A stretch of 64,000 nucleotides of DNA from Bacillota bacterium (GTDB lineage: Bacteria; Bacillota; Clostridia; Lachnospirales; Lachnospiraceae), in NCBI GenBank assembly GCA_023442465.1, contig JAEZZQ010000016.1, positions 1 through 64,000 of the forward strand, read 5' to 3'. Shown piece by piece: positions 52,768 to 59,602 of this stretch; position 1 is the first letter of the stretch; every line of letters begins with the position of its first letter. The position numbers were made by a program, and so were the translations under genes. The notes under the pieces were generated by a model. The model did not search any database, had not been told where the DNA came from, and saw nothing but the letters and a program-made list of their open reading frames with translations.

Positions 52768-52784
52768 GTATGAGGAGTATAAAC

Positions 52785-54695
52785 ATGATATTATCTTGTC
52801 AAAATATAAGCAAAGCATTCAATGAAAAAAGCATATTAAAAAATATATCCTTTCACATAGAAGACTATGATAAGGCTGCGATCGTCGGGATCAACGGCGC
52901 GGGAAAAACCACGCTTCTTAGAATCATTGTCGGGGAAATGTCAGCCGATGAGGGCGTTGTCGCTTTTTCCAAGGATAAAACTTTCGGCTATCTCTCCCAG
53001 CATCAATCTGTAGACAGCGGCAACACCATTTATGACGAGCTTTTGTCCGTCAAAAAGGAACTGATTCTTATTGAAGCCCAGCTTCGCCAAACGGAACTTC
53101 AAATGAAGGCTTCCTCCGGAAAAGAGCTGGAAAAGCTGATGGAATCTTATTCTCTGCTCACCCATCAATTCGAGCAGGGCGGCGGTTACGCATACCGCAG
53201 CGAGCTTATCGGAGTCTTAAAAGGCCTGGGTTTTGCAGAAGGTGACTTTACCAAATCCGTCTCCACCCTCTCCGGAGGACAGAAGACGCGTGTTGCTTTG
53301 GGTAAGCTTCTTTTATTGAAGCCGGATTTGATCATGCTCGATGAGCCCACCAACCACCTGGACATGTCCTCCATTACATGGCTGGAAACTTACCTGCTGA
53401 ACTACAAAGGTGCGGTCATCATCGTATCCCACGACCGCTATTTTCTCGACCGCATTTCAAATAAGATCATTGAAATCGACCAGACAAAGGCCTCCGTATT
53501 TTCAGGTAATTACAGCGATTATGCCATAAAAAAGGAGCAGATTCGTACGGCTGCCCTGAAAGCTTACATGAACCAGCAGCAGGAAATCAGACACCAGGAG
53601 GAGGTCATACAGAAATTAAAGTCCTTCAACCGTGAAAAATCTATCAAACGCGCCGAAAGCCGCGAAAAGATGTTGGATAAAATCGAGGTTTTGGAAAAGC
53701 CCACGGAAGCTCCCACCGATATGAACATCCGCCTGGAGCCTAAATATATAAGCGGCAACGACGTTCTCTGCGGAGAGAACCTCTCCAAAGCCTTCGGCCC
53801 TCTCTCTCTCTTTCGCAACATCGGTTTCGATATAAAGCGCGGGGAACATGTGGCTATCATCGGCGACAACGGCACAGGGAAAACCACTATCCTGAAAATC
53901 ATCAACGGCCTGCTCCCTGCCGATTCAGGCATCTTAAAAACCGGCAGCAACGTTCACATCGGCTATTATGATCAGGAGCACAACGTATTGCATCCGGATA
54001 AAACTCTTTTTGAGGAGATTTCCGATGATTATCCGACCTTGAACAATACGGAAATACGAAACACTCTGGCCGCATTTCTTTTTACCGGCGACGATGTATT
54101 CAAACGTATCTGCGACTTGAGCGGCGGAGAAAGGGGACGGGTTTCCTTAGCTAAATTAATGCTTTCGGAATCCAATTTCCTCATCCTCGACGAACCTACC
54201 AACCATTTGGACATTGCCTCCAAGGAAATTTTAGAGGATGCCATAAATAACTATACGGGTACAGTTCTCTACGTATCCCATGACCGTTATTTCATCAACA
54301 GAACTGCTTCCCGCATTCTGGAACTGACAAACGGCTCACTCATCAACTATCTGGGAAATTACGACTACTATTTGGAGAAAAAGCCACAGCTTGCATCCGC
54401 GTGCCCAGCCTCCGTTCCTTCTTCCTCAGAGAGCGATTCTCTTTCCAAGCAGGATTGGAAAGAGCAAAAGGAACAGCAGGCAAAGCAGCGAAAAAAAGAA
54501 AATGAGCTGAAACGAATAGAGAACAAAATAGAAACATTGGAAAACCGCGACGCCGAAATCGATGGGCTTATGGTTCTGCCCGATGTCTGCACGAACGTAG
54601 CCAGGCTTCAGGAGCTTTCCCGGGAAAAGGAAAACATTGCCGCAGAAATTGAAGACCTGATGAACCGCTGGGAGGCGCTTGCATCCGAGGATTGA
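52785..54695 (+). CDS. ABC-F family ATPase, YdiF-like
   Basis: A 636-aa cytoplasmic protein with two ABC domains in one chain and no membrane span. Walker A motifs are GINGAGKTT (first half) and GDNGTGKTT (second); signatures LSGGQKTR and LSGGERGR; Walker B LIMLDEPTNHLD and FLILDEPTNHLD. A charged linker (about residues 235-300) is the ribosome-contacting P-site arm, and the C-terminal coiled coil (about 560-630) resembles YdiF/Uup. Such factors rescue stalled ribosomes or give antibiotic resistance; housekeeping type is favoured. ATG at 52785 with AGGAG seven bases upstream. Confidence 0.92.
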   Translation: MILSCQNISKAFNEKSILKNISFHIEDYDKAAIVGINGAGKTTLLRIIVGEMSADEGVVAFSKDKTFGYLSQHQSVDSGNTIYDELLSVKKELILIEAQLRQTELQMKASSGKELEKLMESYSLLTHQFEQGGGYAYRSELIGVLKGLGFAEGDFTKSVSTLSGGQKTRVALGKLLLLKPDLIMLDEPTNHLDMSSITWLETYLLNYKGAVIIVSHDRYFLDRISNKIIEIDQTKASVFSGNYSDYAIKKEQIRTAALKAYMNQQQEIRHQEEVIQKLKSFNREKSIKRAESREKMLDKIEVLEKPTEAPTDMNIRLEPKYISGNDVLCGENLSKAFGPLSLFRNIGFDIKRGEHVAIIGDNGTGKTTILKIINGLLPADSGILKTGSNVHIGYYDQEHNVLHPDKTLFEEISDDYPTLNNTEIRNTLAAFLFTGDDVFKRICDLSGGERGRVSLAKLMLSESNFLILDEPTNHLDIASKEILEDAINNYTGTVLYVSHDRYFINRTASRILELTNGSLINYLGNYDYYLEKKPQLASACPASVPSSSESDSLSKQDWKEQKEQQAKQRKKENELKRIENKIETLENRDAEIDGLMVLPDVCTNVARLQELSREKENIAAEIEDLMNRWEALASED

Positions 54696-54710
54696 TTGGA
54701 TTGTACATTT

Positions 54711-54755
54711 AAAAAGACCGGCATGCTTTACTTCATATAAAGCTGCCGGCTTTTT
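54711..54755. terminator. Bidirectional terminator between the ABC-F gene and icd
   Basis: CCGGCA/TGCCGG plus GCTTTA/TAAAGC stem with one unpaired base, flanked by AAAAAG and CTTTTT. It serves both converging units. Confidence 0.88.
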
Positions 54756-54772
54756 ATCGTTCTTTTTTGCAC

Positions 54773-55978
54773 TTATATCGTTTCGTATATCTTTCGAACC
54801 GCTTTAATAAAATCCTCGCTATTTAACACAGTTACATCCTTAAGCGTCGTAATCAGTGCAAGGTCCTTAGTCATCTTACCTTCTTCGATGGTGGATAGCG
54901 TCGCTCTTTCCAGTTTATCTGCAAAGTTTACCAGTTCCTGAGTTCCGTCCAGCTCTCCTCTTTTCCTGAGAGCCCCCGTCCATGCAAAAATAGTAGCCAC
55001 GGAATTGGTAGAGGTTTCTTCCCCTTTCAAGTGCTTGTAATAATGCCTTTGCACCGTACCATGAGCTGCTTCATATTCGTATACTCCGGTAGGAGATACG
55101 AGTACGGATGTCATCATCGCAAGAGAACCGAAGGCAGAGGATACCATATCGCTCATCACATCCCCATCGTAATTCTTACACGCCCAGATAAAGCCGCCTT
55201 TAGCCTTCATAACGCGGGCTACGATATCATCGATTAAGCTATAAAAATATTCAATTCCTGCCGCTTCAAACTTCTCTTTATATTCCTTTTCATATATTTC
55301 CTGAAAAATATCCTTGAAATTATGGTCATACTTTTTTGAAATCGTATCCTTCGCTCCGAACCAAAGATCCTGCTTCGTATCCAATGCATAGTTAAAGCAT
55401 GCTTTTGCAAAGCTTTCTATGGAAGCATCCGTATTATGTACACCCTGCAAAATACCTTCGCCCTTAAACTGATGGATTACTTCTCTCGTTACCGTTCCAT
55501 CGGCAGCCGTAAAGACTAATTCCGCTTTACCTGCCCCCGGTATCTTCATTTCTACATTTTTATAAATATCGCCGTACGCATGGCGTGCTATAGTAATCGG
55601 TTCTTCCCAGTTCTTTACGCAGGGCTCAATGCCTTTCACTACAATAGGTGCACGGAATACCGTACCATCCAAAATGGAACGAATCGTTCCGTTAGGACTT
55701 TTCCACATTTCTTTCAGATGATATTCCGTCATCCGCGCCGCGTTGGGCGTAATCGTTGCACACTTTACCGCCACTCCGTACTTCTTCGTAGCTTCCGCAG
55801 AATCCGCCGTCACCCGATCATCTGTTTCATTGCGGTGTTCCAAACCAAGGTCGTAGTACTCTGTCTTCAAATCAATGAAGGGAAGCAACAGCTCCTCTTT
55901 AATAATCTGCCAGAGAATTCTCGTCATCTCGTCCCCGTCCATTTCTACAAGGGGAGTTACCATTTTAATCTTGTCCAT
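54773..55978 (-). CDS. icd: NADP-dependent isocitrate dehydrogenase (eukaryote-like subfamily II)
   Basis: Oxidative decarboxylation of isocitrate to 2-oxoglutarate with NADP+. The 401-aa protein has the homodimeric subfamily II pattern: PLVEMDGDEMTRILW, SPNGTIRSILDGTVFRAPI (phosphate-binding), YDGDVMSDMVSSAFGSLAMM (metal Asp) and AAHGTVQRHY. This form occurs in eukaryotes and some bacteria. ATG at 55978 with AAGGAG seven bases upstream; the longer frame to 56047 runs into repeat B6. Downstream of the Re-citrate-synthase-like and gntR genes. Confidence 0.95.
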   Translation of the reverse strand: MDKIKMVTPLVEMDGDEMTRILWQIIKEELLLPFIDLKTEYYDLGLEHRNETDDRVTADSAEATKKYGVAVKCATITPNAARMTEYHLKEMWKSPNGTIRSILDGTVFRAPIVVKGIEPCVKNWEEPITIARHAYGDIYKNVEMKIPGAGKAELVFTAADGTVTREVIHQFKGEGILQGVHNTDASIESFAKACFNYALDTKQDLWFGAKDTISKKYDHNFKDIFQEIYEKEYKEKFEAAGIEYFYSLIDDIVARVMKAKGGFIWACKNYDGDVMSDMVSSAFGSLAMMTSVLVSPTGVYEYEAAHGTVQRHYYKHLKGEETSTNSVATIFAWTGALRKRGELDGTQELVNFADKLERATLSTIEEGKMTKDLALITTLKDVTVLNSEDFIKAVRKIYETI

Positions 55979-56005
55979 TCCTACACTCCTTACATCTAGT
56001 CTTGC

Positions 56006-56137
56006 GTTACTGTTCACTCCGTTCTCAGCAACGCATGATTTCTGCATTTCAATTCGCTTCGCGAAGCAGAAATCATCTCTTGCATCACGTTTTTACGTAG
56101 CTTAACAGCAAGTGTTAAGCTACTGTGTGAACAGTAA
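56006..56137 (+). repeat. Family B repeat, copy B6 (full length)
   Basis: Left end GTTACTGTTCAC and right end GTGTGAACAGTAA give clean 11-bp terminal inverted repeats. All three hairpins are perfect or nearly so; hairpin 3 is TAGCTTAACA/TGTTAAGCTA. It lies in the gntR-icd gap, 28 bp before the icd ATG. Confidence 0.88.
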
Positions 56138-56172
56138 TTATTATCTTACTATCTGCTGGCATTTTTGTACAG

Positions 56173-56868
56173 TCAATTTTCGTTCGTGCCGTAGATATTG
56201 TACAGTCCATTCTTTACCATATTGTCATAAGCATTGATGATATGTTTATTCGCAAGTTCTTGCGCCTTGTCCTTATCCTTCTCCTTGATAGCTTCCATAA
56301 TGCTCCTGTGTTCGTCATTGGAAGTCTTTCCTCTTCCTCCGTTAGTCAGTGTCTTTTTCCTGACCCTCAGCACATATTCGTGAAAGTCAACGAGCAGGCG
56401 CTCCAACTGCTTGCTGTTGCATGCTTCATATAAAATATGATGAAAGCGGTTGTCTAAATCCGCCATCTGATCCAGATGTCCCTTGGATGCATGAAAATCG
56501 GCCAGATATACATTCTCCTCCATCTCCTCGAGCTGCTCCCTGGTAATATTTTCCGTCGCCCATTTGGCGCAAAGTCCCTCTAAAAGGGAGCGAATCATAT
56601 AGATATCCTGAACATCCTTAGCGGTAATTCCGGTTACATAAGCGCCCTTGTTCGGTACGATCTGAATCAGTCCCTCCAGCTCCAGCTGGCGGAATGCCTC
56701 CCTGACCGGGGTCCTGCTTACGCCCAGCTCTTCACCGATGGCAATTTCCTTCAGTTCCTCGTGATCTCTATATTTTCCGTCTAATATATCTTCCCGTATT
56801 TTATTGAATACCCGTCCCCTCAAGGAATATTTGTCAGTGACCTCCTGCTTTACATCATAATTCGCCAT
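56173..56868 (-). CDS. GntR-family (FadR subfamily) regulator
   Basis: A 231-aa protein with an N-terminal winged helix (about residues 12-75; ELKEIAIGEELGVSRTPVREAFRQLELEGL) and an all-helical FCD ligand domain (about 85-215) with metal-type residues in DLDNRFHHILYEACNSK. Such regulators often sense carboxylates. It lies between the probable citrate synthase and icd genes, so it likely controls glutamate-precursor synthesis. The ribosome site is weak. Confidence 0.88.
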   Translation of the reverse strand: MANYDVKQEVTDKYSLRGRVFNKIREDILDGKYRDHEELKEIAIGEELGVSRTPVREAFRQLELEGLIQIVPNKGAYVTGITAKDVQDIYMIRSLLEGLCAKWATENITREQLEEMEENVYLADFHASKGHLDQMADLDNRFHHILYEACNSKQLERLLVDFHEYVLRVRKKTLTNGGRGKTSNDEHRSIMEAIKEKDKDKAQELANKHIINAYDNMVKNGLYNIYGTNEN

Positions 56869-56907
56869 TCTCTAACCATGCCTTTCCCGTAGCTTATAAA
56901 CAATTCA

Positions 56908-58320
56908 TCAGCCGATTGTAAGGTTCAGTTTTTCACATGCCGCATTGATCTGCTCGATCAACTCCTCGTCCGTAAGCACCGTAATCCGTCCGCCGGCATA
57001 TTCTTCGTCCACCCACTTCTTCACTTCCTGCACAAGCATGGAGTTCTTATCCACCTGCTTATCGCCGTGCAGTTTGAAATACGTATTCATCCAGTGAGCG
57101 ATTCCTGCCAGACCGGAGGTATCGCTTACTGAACAAAGTACCGGCCTGTTTAAAAACTTCTCCGTATCGAATATATTGTATATTTCTTCATTTTTCAGTA
57201 AACCGTCCGCATGGATCCCTGCTCTGGTAACGTTGAAATTCTTGCCGACAAACGGCGTTCTGGGAGGTATCTCGTATCCGATCTCCTTCTCGAAGTAATC
57301 TGCCAGCTCCGTGATAACGGTTGTATCCATACCGTCTAAGGTACCCTTCAACTGTGCATATTCGAATACCATCGCCTCTAACGGAGTGTTGCCTGTACGT
57401 TCTCCGATACCGAACAGCGATGTATTTATACCTGCACAGCCGTACAGCCATGCAGTGGTAGAATTAGCTACCGCTTTATAGAAATCATTATGCCCATGCC
57501 ATTCAATCAGTGCATGAGGAACGCCTGCATGCGTATGAATCGCATAGATGATTCCCTGCACACTCCTGGGAATTACTGCCCCCGCATAGTTTACACCATA
57601 TCCCATCGTATCGCAAGCCCGTATTTTAATAGGAATATTGTATTCCTCCATTAATTTCATCAATTCCACGCAAAACGGCACTACAAAGCCGTAAATATCG
57701 GCTCTCGTTATATCTTCCAAATGGCATCTGGGACTGATCCCCTCCTCCAGACACTCGCGGATAACGCTTAAGTAATGCTCCATCGCCTGCCTTCTGGTCA
57801 TCTTAAGCTTTAAGAAAATGTGATAGTCGGAGCAGCTTACAAGAATGCCCGTCTCCTTCATTCCAATTTCCTTTACCAGCTTAAAATCTTCCTTGCTCGC
57901 GCGTATCCAGCTCGTTACCTCAGGAAATTGATAGCCCAGCTCCATACATTTGTAAACAGCATCTCTATCCTTCTTGCTATATAGGAAAAATTCACTGGCA
58001 CGGATTAATCCATTAGGACCGCCGAGCCTGTGAAGATAGTCATAAATGGTCACAATCTGTTCCGTTGTATAAGGCGCTCTGGATTGCTGCCCGTCACGGA
58101 ACGTCGTATCCGTAATCCATATTTCCTTCGGCATATTATGCGGTACGATTCTGTCATTGAACGGAATCTTGGGTATTTCCGAATAGGGGAACATATTGCG
58201 GAAGACATTGGGCTTTTCCACATCATCCAAAATGTACATATGCTCCTCTATTTCAAGAAGATTATTTTTTTCATTCATCGTCACCGGACGGTTCTCAAAT
58301 GTGCTGTTATTTTCTCTCAT
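56908..58320 (-). CDS. Probable Re-citrate synthase (homocitrate/isopropylmalate synthase family)
   Basis: A 470-aa DRE-TIM metallolyase superfamily member. The signature is ITDTTFRDGQQSRAPYT, with later metal histidines in IEWHGHNDFYKAVANS. It is not a close LeuA: it lacks the C-terminal leucine-binding domain and has a long N-terminal extension. Re-citrate synthase of Clostridium kluyveri belongs here, and the icd neighbour supports citrate as product. ATG at 58320 with GGAGG four bases upstream. Homocitrate or citramalate synthesis cannot be ruled out by eye. Confidence 0.75.
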   Translation of the reverse strand: MRENNSTFENRPVTMNEKNNLLEIEEHMYILDDVEKPNVFRNMFPYSEIPKIPFNDRIVPHNMPKEIWITDTTFRDGQQSRAPYTTEQIVTIYDYLHRLGGPNGLIRASEFFLYSKKDRDAVYKCMELGYQFPEVTSWIRASKEDFKLVKEIGMKETGILVSCSDYHIFLKLKMTRRQAMEHYLSVIRECLEEGISPRCHLEDITRADIYGFVVPFCVELMKLMEEYNIPIKIRACDTMGYGVNYAGAVIPRSVQGIIYAIHTHAGVPHALIEWHGHNDFYKAVANSTTAWLYGCAGINTSLFGIGERTGNTPLEAMVFEYAQLKGTLDGMDTTVITELADYFEKEIGYEIPPRTPFVGKNFNVTRAGIHADGLLKNEEIYNIFDTEKFLNRPVLCSVSDTSGLAGIAHWMNTYFKLHGDKQVDKNSMLVQEVKKWVDEEYAGGRITVLTDEELIEQINAACEKLNLTIG

Positions 58321-58380
58321 AGTACCTCCATTCTGCCCTAACATGCGGCAAGGCGCTTCCTCTTTGAAACGCTAGGTATT

Positions 58381-58409
58381 ATTGTATACAATCATACTAT
58401 TCGTGTCAA
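58381..58409 (-). promoter_or_regulatory. Promoter of the citrate-synthase operon with GntR-like operator
   Basis: On the minus strand TTGACA (58404-58409), a 17-bp spacer and TACAAT (58381-58386). The perfect palindrome ATTGTATACAAT (58381-58392) covers the -10 box and resembles GntR-family operators built on TTGTATACAA. A second, weaker inverted repeat, AATACA/TGTATT, lies at 58408-58424. Confidence 0.8.
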
Positions 58410-58422
58410 TACATAAATTGTA

Positions 58423-59355
58423 TTAAAGTGAAAGCATTCTTCCTACATTTACCATTCCCCACCCCTGCTTCGTCCACGGCTCATGTAAATCGGTAGCGCT
58501 GTAATTAATTTTTCTTTTTACCTGCTCGTTGGTAAGGTATGGATACTTCTGTAAAAGCAAGGCCGCCGCTCCCGAAACGATAGGTGTGGCCATGGAGGTC
58601 CCGCTTTTCTTCGTATAAGCGTTCTTATATCCCCTAAACGCAGAACGGCAGGCTACGTTGCAGGAGATAATGTCAGTGCCAGGAGCAACCACATCCGGTT
58701 TTTTTACCGCATAGGGTGACGGTCCCCTGCCCGAGTAATCCTCGCATAACGAGCTCTTCCCGCTGAAGAACCCTCCTTCGTGGCATCCCACTGTTATCAC
58801 TTTTTTGCTGGCGCCAAGGGGGGATATCGTCATCGGCTCCGGTCCCATATTCCCTGCAGCACAGACCACCACGATTCCGCTGTCCCAAGCTGCATCTACC
58901 GTGCGGATCAGTTCGTTCATCCTGCTTTTATCATCGATATGCCCTATTCCGATAGAAATGTTAAGCACTCTTATTTTATATCTTTCCCTGTTTTCCAGTA
59001 CCCACTCTATCCCTTTCCTCATATTATCTATATTGCCGTCACCGTTCTCATCCAATACTTTTCCTACGATCAGGCGGCAATAAGGGGCAATTCCTTTATA
59101 CATTCCTCCGGAAGCTTTTCCGCTTCCTCCGATACAACCGATAACGTGGGTTCCATGACCGCTATCATCATAAGCAGCCCTCCCCCCATGAAGAAAATCA
59201 TAAAAAGCCTCTACTCTGCCGTCTAAATCCGGATGGCTGCCTACTCCGGTATCCAGCACCGCCACCCTTATATCATCTACTTCACCATTTCTTCTAATAT
59301 TGCAGGATGCTACGAGCTCATCCGTACAGCCCACCTGTTGTCTGACTCTAAACAT
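58423..59355 (-). CDS. Subtilisin-like serine protease (S8), intracellular type
   Basis: A 310-aa protease with no signal peptide. The catalytic triad is intact: Asp35 in AVLDTGVGSHPDL, His67 in DSGHGTHV and Ser254 in KSGTSMATPIVSGAA; oxyanion Asn169 in AAGN. The length and lack of signal fit intracellular subtilisins, but the usual N-terminal LIPY-type inhibitory propeptide is short or absent. The ribosome site GGGAG is locked in a strong hairpin ending two bases before the ATG. Confidence 0.93.
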   Translation of the reverse strand: MFRVRQQVGCTDELVASCNIRRNGEVDDIRVAVLDTGVGSHPDLDGRVEAFYDFLHGGRAAYDDSGHGTHVIGCIGGSGKASGGMYKGIAPYCRLIVGKVLDENGDGNIDNMRKGIEWVLENRERYKIRVLNISIGIGHIDDKSRMNELIRTVDAAWDSGIVVVCAAGNMGPEPMTISPLGASKKVITVGCHEGGFFSGKSSLCEDYSGRGPSPYAVKKPDVVAPGTDIISCNVACRSAFRGYKNAYTKKSGTSMATPIVSGAAALLLQKYPYLTNEQVKRKINYSATDLHEPWTKQGWGMVNVGRMLSL

Positions 59356-59357
59356 AA

Positions 59358-59398
59358 AACGCTCCCGGCTTTTTAATTAATTTATGCCGGGAGTCGTT
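59358..59398 (-). promoter_or_regulatory. Hairpin sequestering the ribosome site of the subtilase gene
   Basis: On the minus strand the 13-nt arm AACGACTCCCGGC (59386-59398) pairs over 12 bp, with one bulge, with GCCGGGAGCGTT (59358-59369), which contains the GGGAG ribosome site. The loop is 16 nt. It has no following T run, so it is not a terminator. Confidence 0.7.
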
Positions 59399-59421
59399 AT
59401 TCGTTACTTTTTGTCAGATGG

Positions 59422-59535
59422 GAACAAAAGTGTGCTTCACACACTTTCGTGAACAAATGCTTTGGCAGCACAGCTTTTGTTCCGCGCGCATAACTGCGCA
59501 TCCATTTTTATGTAATAGGTGCTCCTTCCTATTAT
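59422..59535 (+). repeat. Family A palindromic repeat, copy A4 (full length)
   Basis: Outer arms GAACAAAAGT (59422-59431) and GCTTTTGTTC (59473-59482), then CGCGCGC, ACTGCGCATCC and a second hairpin GTAATAGG/CCTATTAT (59512-59535). It defines the full two-hairpin unit. Confidence 0.8.
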
Positions 59536-59536
59536 A

Positions 59537-59596
59537 TAAAAAAAGTACCAAGCTGCAAGTTGTCACCCGATTTTCCGGGTCCCGCCGTCTTGGTAC
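59537..59596 (-). terminator. Terminator after the LRR surface-protein gene
   Basis: Stem GTACCAAG/CTTGGTAC (59545-59552 with 59589-59596) with an inner hairpin CCCGA/TCGGG. Eight T follow on the minus strand. Confidence 0.85.
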
Positions 59597-59602
59597 TCTC
59601 TT

